Assembly (NCBI GenBank): GCA_022841345.1
Contig: JALHRR010000006.1
Coordinates: 1-64,000 of the forward strand
From: Saprospiraceae bacterium
GTDB lineage: Bacteria > Bacteroidota > Bacteroidia > Chitinophagales > Saprospiraceae
Direction: 5' to 3'
DNA: 64,000 nucleotides
Part shown: one piece after another, positions 56,787 to 64,000 of the stretch
Layout: the number at the start of each line of letters is the position of its first letter
How positions within the stretch are numbered: position 1 is the first letter of the stretch
The notes under the pieces: generated by a model
What the model was told of the DNA's origin: nothing
What the model saw: only the letters and a program-made list of their open reading frames with translations
The model's database searches: none
Made by a program: the position numbers and the translations under genes

Positions 56787-57671
56787 TCAAAATTTTGCAA
56801 ATCTTCTTTTCAATATTGGATAGGAAAAAACTGTTAGAAAAATTAAAAGAACCCCAACATAGAACCCCGGGCTTAATTGTTCATGTTCTTTCAAGATTAA
56901 AACTGCCATTATAATGCCATAGATCGGTTCAAGGTTGACAATCAATGTGGTATTAAATGCTGTTAAATATTTCAATGACTGCAATGATAATATAAACGCA
57001 AGTGTGGTGCAAAGTAAGGCCAGAACAATTAAATAAATCAAATCCATCAGCGAAGGTAAAAAAACTGTGTCCGGCTGTGTATAGAACAGGAACGGCAGAA
57101 ACAAAGTAAGAAACATCCAGCCCCCACCCAGTTCAATTAATGTGATATCAAATGAGTGGGCTCTATCTACAAATTTCTTGTTGATGGCTGCAAATAATGC
57201 AGAAAGCAAAGCTGCTGCTATTCCCACAAAGACGCCCCAAATCATGCTGACTTCTAAATTACTCACGACCAGAGCCATTCCGGGAATGACGCAGAGGCCC
57301 AAAATTATTTCGAGTTTATTGATCTTTGTCTTAAAAAGTAATGGTTCAATAATAGCGGCAAACAAGGCTCCCGATGCCAGACAAACCAAAGCGACAGATG
57401 CGTTTGCCAATTTGATGGATGCATAAAAACAAAGCCAATGTAAGGCGATAATCGCCCCATTCATCAGTAACCTCAAAAGCAATTTACGATCTATGGTCTT
57501 GATCATTCTGGACCATTTTGCCAGAAAAAACAAGCTGATCGTCGTAAATAACATCCTCCACCAAACTAAAGTCAGAGCATTTAATTCAATTAGATCGCCC
57601 AAAATGGCTGTGAATCCAAAAAGGACCACAGCAATATGCATTTTAACATAAGCTTTTTGAACAGCCTGCAT
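56787..57671 (-). CDS. EamA/DMT superfamily transporter
   Basis: The 294-residue protein has ten predicted membrane spans in two EamA halves, with the HIAVVLFGFTAILGD start and a WWRMLFTTISLF second helix typical of the family. It may export metabolites or amino acids; the substrate cannot be inferred. I start at the ATG at 57669-57671, since the longer frame would begin at a TTG inside an inverted repeat. Confidence 0.85.
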   Translation of the reverse strand: MQAVQKAYVKMHIAVVLFGFTAILGDLIELNALTLVWWRMLFTTISLFFLAKWSRMIKTIDRKLLLRLLMNGAIIALHWLCFYASIKLANASVALVCLASGALFAAIIEPLLFKTKINKLEIILGLCVIPGMALVVSNLEVSMIWGVFVGIAAALLSALFAAINKKFVDRAHSFDITLIELGGGWMFLTLFLPFLFYTQPDTVFLPSLMDLIYLIVLALLCTTLAFILSLQSLKYLTAFNTTLIVNLEPIYGIIMAVLILKEHEQLSPGFYVGVLLIFLTVFSYPILKRRFAKF

Positions 57672-57694
57672 GGCTTTGTGTTTGTTTGATTGAC

Positions 57695-57722
57695 AAGCCA
57701 AAATTAGATTTTACTTTGGCTT
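57695..57722. promoter_or_regulatory. 8-bp inverted repeat between the transporter and peroxiredoxin genes
   Basis: AAGCCAAA (57695-57702) and TTTGGCTT (57715-57722) are perfect inverted copies with a 12-bp spacer, located between two divergent genes. The half AGCCAAAATTA is the same as in the first unit of the array at 45379. An operator is possible; a chance match in A+T-rich DNA cannot be ruled out. Confidence 0.4.
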
Positions 57723-57762
57723 CATGTATATTATCAAATAATCAATCAAAAATTAATCTGAG

Positions 57763-58233
57763 ATGGCTTTACAAACCGGCGAAAAGGCTCCAGTATTTTC
57801 ATTATACAACACAGATAAAGAACTTGTCTCCCTGGCAGATTATCAGGGAAAGAATGTTTTGATTCTATTTTTCCCTCTTGCATTCACAAATGTATGTACA
57901 GCTGAATTGTGCAGTATTCGGGATGGATTGGCTGAATATCAGGGTCTCAATACAGAAATACTGGCCATTTCTGTAGACTCTCCTCAGACATTAAAACAAT
58001 ATAAAATAAGCCAGGAATACAATTTTTCACTACTTTCTGACTTTAATAAAGAAGTATCCACTGCCTATGGATCGATTTATGAGTTATTTTCGTTAGGCAT
58101 GAGAGGTGTGTCCAAAAGATCCGCCTTCTTAATAGATCAGGATGGAGTAATTCAATACGCAGAAGTATTGGAAAATGCTGGAGAAGTACCTAATTTTGCA
58201 GCCATCAAAGAGATCTTGTCAAATTTAAATTAG
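57763..58233 (+). CDS. Peroxiredoxin, BCP/AhpC-TSA family
   Basis: The 156-residue protein reduces hydroperoxides through a reactive cysteine. FPLAFTNVCTAELC places the peroxidatic cysteine at residue 45 and a second one at 50, as in the E. coli BCP atypical two-cysteine enzyme. The conserved tail SVDSPQTLKQY, LLSDFNKEVSTAYG and RSAFLIDQDGVIQY follow. Cytoplasmic. The clpS start is 5 bp after its stop, so the two may be on one transcript. Confidence 0.94.
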   Translation: MALQTGEKAPVFSLYNTDKELVSLADYQGKNVLILFFPLAFTNVCTAELCSIRDGLAEYQGLNTEILAISVDSPQTLKQYKISQEYNFSLLSDFNKEVSTAYGSIYELFSLGMRGVSKRSAFLIDQDGVIQYAEVLENAGEVPNFAAIKEILSNLN

Positions 58234-58238
58234 TAAAA

Positions 58239-58526
58239 ATGTCGATTAATCCTTTCAAAGAACAGGAAGCCGAACTGGAAGTAATGGATTATGATCTTGC
58301 CAATCACGCTTCCATCATTGTATATAATGATGACGTGAATACGTTTGATTGGGTAATTTCTTCATTTGTTGAAGTTCTTTACCATACAAGTGAGCAGGCA
58401 GAACAATTATCCATGCTGATCCACTACAAAGGGAAAGCCAATGTCAAAGTGGGGCCAAAACCCGAATTAAGACCTCTCAAAGAAGCTCTGGTTGACAGGG
58501 GCCTTTCAGCAGTAATTGAAGAATAA
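58239..58526 (+). CDS. clpS: ATP-dependent Clp protease adaptor ClpS
   Basis: ClpS brings proteins with destabilising N-terminal residues to ClpAP. The 95-residue product has the conserved YNDDVNTFDWVI core with the NTF motif, the HTSEQAEQ segment and IHYKGKANVKVG. The usual length is 85-110. It lies just before aat, the enzyme that makes such N-termini, across a hairpin. Confidence 0.94.
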   Translation: MSINPFKEQEAELEVMDYDLANHASIIVYNDDVNTFDWVISSFVEVLYHTSEQAEQLSMLIHYKGKANVKVGPKPELRPLKEALVDRGLSAVIEE

Positions 58527-58552
58527 ATAAAATTGTAATTTCAGTAAGAATT

Positions 58553-58578
58553 AAAGATGGCCTTCGGGCCATTTTTTG
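58553..58578 (+). terminator. Terminator-like UUCG hairpin between clpS and aat
   Basis: ATGGCC (58557-58562) pairs with GGCCAT (58567-58572) around the stable loop TTCG, extended by A-T pairs with one mismatch, and a T run follows. It lies between the clpS stop and the aat start (58588) and may end or attenuate the clpS transcript. Confidence 0.75.
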
Positions 58579-58587
58579 TTGAAAGTC

Positions 58588-59304
58588 ATGAGAATAACAG
58601 ATTTCCCTTTTAAGCATTCCTGGGTTTTTCCGCATCCTGCCAAGGAAAGGGATGGCGAATTCTCATTGATTTCAGGTGGAAATCTCATTCCGGAAAGGCT
58701 TTTGGCAGCATATGCCTGGGGGATTTTTCCCTGGTATTCAGAAGGATATCCTGTTTCATGGTATTCACTGATTCCCCGATGTGTGATCATTCCTCCTGAA
58801 GCAGTAATAGAAAAGAATCTGCGTCCGCTCCTTCGCAAGAATTTATACCGGGTTACTTTTGATACAGCTTTTGATCAGGTCATAGATCAATGTGCAATGG
58901 TTCGGAGGACAGGGCAGAGGGGAACCTGGATTACAGATGATCTCAAAAATGCATTTATCCGTTTACATAAAATGCATTGGGCACATTCAGTAGAAGTTTG
59001 GGATGATGAGGAGCTGGTAGGTGGCTTATATGGCATGGCAATAGGAAAAGTGTTTTTTGGTGAATCCATGTTTCATTTGAGAAGCAACGCTTCCAAAATT
59101 GCATTTGCACACTTGATTTTCCTGCTTCAAAATCTGAATTACAGCTTAATTGATTGTCAGATGGAAAGTCCACTGGTCAGGCGATTTGGCTCCTTTCTTG
59201 CTGAAGGTGATTTCTTTTATTCTGTGTTGAAACAAAATCTCTTTCAGGACTCAGATAATTATTCCTGGCAAGATTTTAAAACGCACTCGCCGCTGATTAA
59301 TTAA
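58588..59304 (+). CDS. aat: Leucyl/phenylalanyl-tRNA-protein transferase
   Basis: Transfers leucine or phenylalanine from tRNA to proteins with N-terminal arginine or lysine, which marks them for ClpS/ClpAP. From the ATG at 58588 the product has 238 residues. AYAWGIFPWYSEG, WYSLIPRCVI, SVEVWDDEELVGGLYGMAIG and FFGESMFH form the tRNA and peptide site and are all conserved. A TTG four codons upstream would fall in the hairpin tail and is less likely. Confidence 0.95.
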   Translation: MRITDFPFKHSWVFPHPAKERDGEFSLISGGNLIPERLLAAYAWGIFPWYSEGYPVSWYSLIPRCVIIPPEAVIEKNLRPLLRKNLYRVTFDTAFDQVIDQCAMVRRTGQRGTWITDDLKNAFIRLHKMHWAHSVEVWDDEELVGGLYGMAIGKVFFGESMFHLRSNASKIAFAHLIFLLQNLNYSLIDCQMESPLVRRFGSFLAEGDFFYSVLKQNLFQDSDNYSWQDFKTHSPLIN

Positions 59305-59315
59305 ACAAATTATCT

Positions 59316-59738
59316 ATGAAAGAATATTTTGTAAATAAACCTGAAGAATGGTCAATGTTAATACCTTTGATTATCGAGCTGCTAGGAGATGGCCGCATCT
59401 TTACCATTGAAGGTCCAATGGGAAGCGGGAAAACAACTTTTACCTCCATTATGATGAATTATCTTGGGACACAGGACGAAGTGAGCAGCCCTACCTATGG
59501 AATAGTACAGGAATATCATACTGCAAATCAAAAGTTTCCAGTTGTTTACCATATGGATTTATACCGGTTAAATACTCTGGAGGAGGCCATTGCACTGCCC
59601 ATTGAAGACTATTTATACAGTGAAAATCTGTGCATTATTGAGTGGCCGGAGTTAATAGAATCCATTCTTCCTGAAGATATACTTAGGATGCAAATCTCTA
59701 TTGAGGCGGATGCAGCCAGAAAAGTTGTATTTTTGTAG
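59316..59738 (+). CDS. tsaE: tRNA threonylcarbamoyladenosine biosynthesis ATPase TsaE
   Basis: The 140-residue protein supplies the ATPase that recycles the TsaBD complex during t6A tRNA modification. Walker A is EGPMGSGKTTF (about residues 28-38); SSPTYGIVQEY and HMDLYRLNTLEEA with the family aspartate, and IIEWPELIE with the late acidic residue, complete the set. Full length. It is 11 bp after aat and 14 bp before ald on one strand. Confidence 0.95.
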   Translation: MKEYFVNKPEEWSMLIPLIIELLGDGRIFTIEGPMGSGKTTFTSIMMNYLGTQDEVSSPTYGIVQEYHTANQKFPVVYHMDLYRLNTLEEAIALPIEDYLYSENLCIIEWPELIESILPEDILRMQISIEADAARKVVFL

Positions 59739-59752
59739 CTTATTCACAAAAC

Positions 59753-60982
59753 ATGGAAAATTCAGGTCGCAAGCCGGGCTTCTCGGAAATCATTGCACAA
59801 TCTGCCATTGAGACTCAGGAACAGGTCATGATCCCTACAAAACGATCAGGTCAACTGTACATTGGAATCCCAAAAGAAATGAGTCCTTACGAAAATCGCA
59901 TTGCATTATCTCCTGATTCTGTACAACTACTTGTCAGTCATGGACACAGAGTTATCATTGAATCGACAGCAGGGGAGCGATCCAATTTTTCAGATAATGA
60001 ATATTCTGAAGCAGGCGCTGAAGTAGCCTATAGTCGCAAGGAAGTATTCAAATCCAATATTCTGATAAAAGTGGCTCCGCCCACGATGGACGAAATCAGC
60101 GAATTACATCCGGACCAGGTCTTGATTTGCCCATTGCATTTACCATTGATTACACAGGAATTTCTGGCAGCTTTGAAAAAGAGCAAAGTCATAGCGCTCG
60201 CAATGGAATATTTGCAGGATGACGATGGTTCCTATCCGCTTGTACGGATGATGAGTGAATTGGCGGGTCTGAGTGCTGTCCTTACAGCTGCAGACCTTCT
60301 TGCCCGGTCCAACGAAGGCAAAGGTGTCTTGCTTGGTGGAATTTCCGGTGTTCCCAATGCAAAGGTTGTTATTCTGGGGGCCGGAGTAGTCGGCGAATTT
60401 GCTACCAGAGCAGCTTTGGGACTGGGAGCAGAAGTGAGAATCTTTGACAATAATATATACAAACTGATGCGCCTCAAGTCCCGACTGGGGCAATCACTAT
60501 ATACATCTTCCATCAATCTGCACTATCTGAAAGCCCAGTTGCTGGATGCCGACGTGGTAATAGGTGCTATCCATTCCAAGATAGGCAGGACGCCAATGAT
60601 TGTTACAGAGGAAATGGTCATGAGTATGAAACAGGGGTCAGTCATTATAGATGTAAGTATCGATCAGGGCGGATGTTTTGAAACCTCTCAGGTCACCAAC
60701 TTAGAAAAACCTACTTTTATTAAGCACGGTGTTGTCCATTTTTGCGTACCCAATATTGCCTCCAAAGTACCGCGTACTGCTTCGCTGGCAATGAGTAATG
60801 TGCTCACACCTATCCTGCTGAAAGCTGGACAATCCGGAAGCATCAATGACTTGTTTTATTTATTGACAGGTCTGAGGAAGGGCATTTATATATACAAAGG
60901 ATGCCTGACTAACAGATATTTGAGTGATCGCTTTGCACTGAAGTATACGGATATTGATTTATTATTTACTTCCCGACTATAA
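59753..60982 (+). CDS. ald: Alanine dehydrogenase
   Basis: NAD-dependent enzyme interconverting alanine with pyruvate and ammonia. The 409-residue protein has GIPKEMSPYENRIALSPD (pyruvate site), KVAPPT, the VLLGGISGVP loop, the NAD motif ILGAGVVGEFATRAALGLGAEV (about residues 207-228), and the C-terminal VDVSIDQGG-like IDVSIDQGG with HVHFCVPN-like VVHFCVPNIASKVPRTAS. It carries about 35 extra residues at the N-terminus. It could alternatively be a transhydrogenase alpha-related form. Spacer 60983-61223 after it shows no further feature. Confidence 0.93.
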   Translation: MENSGRKPGFSEIIAQSAIETQEQVMIPTKRSGQLYIGIPKEMSPYENRIALSPDSVQLLVSHGHRVIIESTAGERSNFSDNEYSEAGAEVAYSRKEVFKSNILIKVAPPTMDEISELHPDQVLICPLHLPLITQEFLAALKKSKVIALAMEYLQDDDGSYPLVRMMSELAGLSAVLTAADLLARSNEGKGVLLGGISGVPNAKVVILGAGVVGEFATRAALGLGAEVRIFDNNIYKLMRLKSRLGQSLYTSSINLHYLKAQLLDADVVIGAIHSKIGRTPMIVTEEMVMSMKQGSVIIDVSIDQGGCFETSQVTNLEKPTFIKHGVVHFCVPNIASKVPRTASLAMSNVLTPILLKAGQSGSINDLFYLLTGLRKGIYIYKGCLTNRYLSDRFALKYTDIDLLFTSRL

Positions 60983-61223
60983 TTTTTATTTAGCCTGTCA
61001 TTGTTTTTACAGTCATTCCCCTCAACAAATTAGCTATTTATCCAAGTATAAAGTGCTAACTGATAAATAAATAGGAGTCTTCAGCTTGAATTCTATTTAT
61101 AAAGTCTGCAATTCACAAGTATTTTGACGTTAAATAATCCTTCTTTACAATAAAAAATGTTAAAAACCCATGCAACCATTATGCAGGGTGTAGCATCTTA
61201 TTATCAGAAAACAAAACGATTGA

Positions 61224-61799
61224 ATGCTTTTTACCCTAAATAAACCAATGGACGATGAGACACTGATAAGGAAGTGTCTCAGGCAGGATCCAAAGGCACA
61301 ACGTCTGCTTTACGAGCGATTTGCTCCAAAGATGATGTCAGTGTGCAGAAGATACCTGAACCGCAACGAAGAAGCGGAGGAAGCTTTATCAAATGGATTT
61401 ATCAAAGTCTACAGCAATTTGGAAAGCTTTAGCTTCAAAGGATCCTTCGAAGGATGGATCAGAATGATTGTAGTAAGGGAATGCCTGATGTATCTGAGAG
61501 GAAAAAAACTAGTAGTAGATTATACCGATCAGATGGAAAAGCTGGACAAAGCTTCAGATTTTCAGACAGATATGAGGCTGGAAACTGAAGATTTGATGGC
61601 ACTGGTGCAGGATTTGCCTGATGGTTACAGAACAGTTTTTAACATGTATGTAATCGAAGGCTACAAACACCAGGAAATTGCTGAAATGACCGGAATTACC
61701 GAAAGTACTTCCAAGACCCAGCTGCTAAGAGCAAGAAATATGCTGCAGCAAAAGATTAAAAATTTAGAGAATTCACTCGTAGAAATAAATGGATTATGA
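61224..61799 (+). CDS. ECF RNA polymerase sigma factor
   Basis: The 191-residue protein has sigma region 2 (QRLLYERFAPKMMSVCRRYL then EAEEALSNGFIKVYSNL and FEGWIRMIVVREC) and region 4 (LPDGYRTVFNMYVIEGYKHQEIAEMTGI, a helix-turn-helix). A second ATG at 61248 (MDDETLIRKC) fits the family start better. The stop overlaps the next gene start by four bases (ATGA), as is usual for a sigma with its anti-sigma gene. Confidence 0.93.
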   Translation: MLFTLNKPMDDETLIRKCLRQDPKAQRLLYERFAPKMMSVCRRYLNRNEEAEEALSNGFIKVYSNLESFSFKGSFEGWIRMIVVRECLMYLRGKKLVVDYTDQMEKLDKASDFQTDMRLETEDLMALVQDLPDGYRTVFNMYVIEGYKHQEIAEMTGITESTSKTQLLRARNMLQQKIKNLENSLVEINGL

Positions 61800-62611
61800 G
61801 CAACAATAGATTAGATGATATTTTCAAAGACGGGCTGAAAGACGCAAAAGTCACTCCTCCGGATCACGTTTGGGCCAGAATTCAGGCTTCAGGAGTTGTG
61901 CAGCCAACTCAAAGTCGTGGTATAATCATCATGACAACGATCAGATGGGCAGCAGCAGCGGTGATAGCTGTACTAATGACAGTGGGAGGATTTTGGTTGT
62001 TCCAAAAAGAATCAGTGTCTTCAGGCAACATGCCAATAGCAGAAGAGAACATAGTACCTGTCGATCAGGAAAATATTCAGGATCAAAATGCTAAAGAGTC
62101 AACATCACTCAAAGAAGCTACGTCAGAATATGCCCTGGAAGCGGATAATACAGATGATAATCCTGCTCTAAAAGAAGATGTAAGTCCTTCCCACAAGCAG
62201 GTTTCACAAAGAAAGGATAAATCTAAATATAGAAAAGAAGTTCCACAAAAGAACTTCATACCAGAACACATCCCTTTACATCAAAAGGAAGATATCCAGA
62301 TTGCTGAAATAGAACTGATCATACCTACTCAGAAACTGGAGACCACAGGACCTCAATTTGTTAAATCCCAAAATGCAATAAGCAACTCAGAATTGGCCAT
62401 CGCAGATGCCCTTGCAAATAAGGATGTAGCTCTTAAATTTTCTGTAGATCCCAACGCATTAATTTACGCTGCTGATCAATTAGGCCGCGAACGTACAATG
62501 AGAGAGAGACTATTCGATAAAGCAGGCGAGAAAATGACCGAGCTCGCCGAGGCTGCCGGATTACCGGTTCGCAAATGGTCAAAAATCAAAGAAGTAGAAA
62601 TATTATATTAA
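61796..62611 (+). CDS. Putative anti-sigma factor with one membrane span
   Basis: The 271-residue protein has a short cytoplasmic front (LDDIFKDGLKDAKVTPPDHVWARI, sigma-binding type in Bacteroidota), a membrane span (about 46-67: RWAAAAVIAVLMTVGGFWLF), and a long periplasmic tail rich in Glu, Lys and Gln (about 75-190). The overlap with the sigma gene supports the role; no ZAS metal motif is present. The anti-sigma role is an inference. Confidence 0.7.
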   Translation: MSNNRLDDIFKDGLKDAKVTPPDHVWARIQASGVVQPTQSRGIIIMTTIRWAAAAVIAVLMTVGGFWLFQKESVSSGNMPIAEENIVPVDQENIQDQNAKESTSLKEATSEYALEADNTDDNPALKEDVSPSHKQVSQRKDKSKYRKEVPQKNFIPEHIPLHQKEDIQIAEIELIIPTQKLETTGPQFVKSQNAISNSELAIADALANKDVALKFSVDPNALIYAADQLGRERTMRERLFDKAGEKMTELAEAAGLPVRKWSKIKEVEILY

Positions 62612-62632
62612 TAATCCCACAAATTAAATCAA

Positions 62633-63769
62633 ATGAGACAGTTACGAATAAGTATGATAATTGTTCTTGCCATTGTATTCAGTGCAGGAGCAGGATGGGC
62701 ACAAACGGAGCCTAAAAAAGACAGAGAAGTCACGGTAAAAGTAGATACCTCTGAGGATGGAATTGAAATTGAAATCGAAAACGATGACGATCTTACAGCT
62801 GAAGAAGCAAAAATGATTCGCAAAGAATCACAGGCAATTATCAAAGCAAAAACAAAGGAGCTAAAGATTGCGATCGAGAAGATCAGAGCAGATTTTGATG
62901 CCGGTAAAATTACTGAGGAAGAAATGGGCGAACGAATTTCTGAGAGGGCTGAAGCTATGAGTAAAGAAATTGAAGCTGAAGCACTCAGGCTGGCAGCAGC
63001 GGTTCGCAGCGAAGTCGCAGCCAGAGTAGGTGAAGAGCCTGAAGCGCCGGAGTCCCCTGAATCACCGGATGCTCCTAATGAGCCAAGAGTATCAGTTGAT
63101 GATGATGGAGATGAAAGAAAAATCAGAATCAATACGAAAGTTAAGCCAAGGAAAAAACGTCGCACATATACAGGAATTGCTTTTTCTGTGGGTTGGCACA
63201 CTATGTTGAATGATGTAAATGCAGCTGAAACAACATATCCGGAAATGGATTTCTGGAAAGGTGGATTTACTCAGATTGATTTCATGATGAACACAAGAAT
63301 AGGAGGTAACAGAAGCCCGATTTGGTTGAATTATGGTATAGGGTTATTATATCAAAAAGCAGACATAGCCGGCAATAATATCCTTTCTCATACCACCGAG
63401 CCTCTTTTTGTTCAGGCTCCTGGTGCGATCACCTCCAATAAATTGCGTAACCATTACGTGACCGGTACATTAGGGTTGAAAATAGCACCTAAAGGCAATG
63501 ATGGTTTTTATGTAGAGATGAATGGTTTTGCAGGTGCAAGATTCAGAACAAAACAAAACTTTGAATATACTTCAGCAGATGGGGAAGCAGTGGTAGAAAA
63601 ACGCACTGCAAGATATGGAGTTAATAAGTTTAATTACGGTGCTTCTGCAGCTATCGGTTATAAAATGGTCTCAGTATATGCACGTTACGATATGTCAAGC
63701 TTGTTCGAGAATACAAGCAGATACGATTATCATCCATTGTCAGTAGGAGTGAAGTTTAATTTATTCTAA
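62633..63769 (+). CDS. Outer membrane beta-barrel protein with coiled-coil front
   Basis: The 378-residue protein has a signal peptide (ending GAGWAQ), a highly charged helical stretch (about residues 45-140, with AEEAKMIRKESQ and EEEMGERISERAEAMSKEIEAEALRLAAAV), a short Pro/Glu/Ser run, and a C-terminal barrel (about 180-378) that ends in aromatic strand SVGVKFNLF. The barrel resembles Bacteroidota porin-family proteins. It is the last gene of the sigma operon and probably under its control. Confidence 0.78.
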   Translation: MRQLRISMIIVLAIVFSAGAGWAQTEPKKDREVTVKVDTSEDGIEIEIENDDDLTAEEAKMIRKESQAIIKAKTKELKIAIEKIRADFDAGKITEEEMGERISERAEAMSKEIEAEALRLAAAVRSEVAARVGEEPEAPESPESPDAPNEPRVSVDDDGDERKIRINTKVKPRKKRRTYTGIAFSVGWHTMLNDVNAAETTYPEMDFWKGGFTQIDFMMNTRIGGNRSPIWLNYGIGLLYQKADIAGNNILSHTTEPLFVQAPGAITSNKLRNHYVTGTLGLKIAPKGNDGFYVEMNGFAGARFRTKQNFEYTSADGEAVVEKRTARYGVNKFNYGASAAIGYKMVSVYARYDMSSLFENTSRYDYHPLSVGVKFNLF

Positions 63770-63798
63770 GCGATATATGGACTCGTTAGATGGTGATG

Positions 63799-63830
63799 AA
63801 CCGGATGGAGAATGCTTCATCCGGTTTTTT
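63799..63830 (+). terminator. Terminator after the sigma/barrel operon
   Basis: AACCGGATG (63799-63807) pairs with CATCCGGTT (63818-63826), followed by TTTTCG. A strong Rho-independent hairpin 30 bp after the barrel gene stop. Confidence 0.88.
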
Positions 63831-63840
63831 CGTGTAAAGC

Positions 63841-64000
63841 GAATGCGGAGATTGAAGGAATGTGATTGTGAGCGTGTGTTTGAGGTGAGAGTTTGGTGTG
63901 TGGTTCGTTGAAGCGTTGAGAGGTTGAGACGTTTAATCGTTAACAGCCGGGAAAAAGCTTCAATTCTCAAGCAACAAGCTGCAAGATAACAGCTGGGAGG
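63841..64000 (+). repeat. G-rich low-complexity spacer at the window end
   Basis: The plus strand is rich in GTTGAG, GTGTGTTTGAGG and AAGCTGCAAG-type units and poor in C. It resembles the reverse complement of the low-complexity tract at 49201-49418. No gene seen; the window ends inside it. Confidence 0.5.

Noticed and set aside
57672-57701. Longer EamA transporter start
   Set aside because: The upstream start is a TTG within an inverted repeat; the ATG at 57669-57671 suits the first membrane helix better.
62629-63201. 190-residue Ser/Ala-rich minus-strand protein
   Set aside because: It is the antisense of the charged helix of the barrel protein gene, a common artefact of Glu/Ala-rich codons.

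Overview
The window reads as a chromosomal segment of a Bacteroidota bacterium, most likely from the Saprospiria/Chitinophagia side of the phylum (inference). The reasons are: type IX secretion parts (a SprE/PorW lipoprotein, a PorP/SprF protein, a SprD-like OmpA protein, a giant adhesin with a type B sorting tail and an esterase with a type A tail), the near absence of purine-rich ribosome binding sites, candidate TAnnTTTG promoter boxes, Saprospiria-like SUF and N-degron gene sets, and A+T-rich spacers. No rRNA, prophage, IS transposase or CRISPR array was found; one tRNA-Ser(GGA) is present.

Layout. 0-8 kb: a truncated GIY-YIG gene, tRNA-Ser, tatD, a TspO-like membrane protein, dprA with a TMTC-like membrane/TPR protein, and sucA. 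8-13 kb: a three-gene dipeptide/oligopeptide ABC transporter (binding lipoprotein and two permeases) with no ATPase beside it. 13-20 kb: YfcH-like epimerase, HAD phosphatase, M23 peptidase, sprE/porW, nitroreductase, AMP nucleosidase. 20-22.6 kb: a DtxR/MntR regulator, a metal-binding protein and a metal ABC ATPase, without a permease. 22.6-26.6 kb: secreted esterase, beta-CASP RNase-like hydrolase, alpha/beta hydrolase. 26.6-37.2 kb: a SprB/SprF/SprD-like cassette around a 2509-residue adhesin. 37.4-40 kb: gltX with a small partner, and a polysaccharide deacetylase.

40-49.4 kb is the accessory part. It holds two paralogous lipoproteins, one broken at a G7 run; two tandem paralogues of unknown function with a conserved tail and divergent front; an AAA ATPase fused to a PD-(D/E)XK nuclease domain and preceded by a striking four-unit, 55-56 bp inverted-repeat array; a vWA protein with a TonB-plug-like front; and long spacers with dispersed repeats, a 13-bp perfect inverted repeat and a 218-nt tract containing a single G.

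49.4-55.8 kb is a seven-gene suf operon (sufB-C-D-S-E, a MIP18/SufT-like gene, and an Rrf2 regulator last), with a REP-like double hairpin inside it and two 18-bp palindromes over its promoter that are the obvious candidate Rrf2 operator. 56-64 kb: O-methyltransferase, EamA transporter, BCP-type peroxiredoxin, clpS and aat (the two halves of the bacterial N-degron pathway), tsaE, alanine dehydrogenase, and an ECF sigma / anti-sigma-like / outer membrane barrel operon.

The observations most worth following are the nuclease-ATPase with its upstream array, the terminator-like hairpin buried in the signal-peptide codons of the metal-binding protein, the suf operator, and the G7 frameshift.
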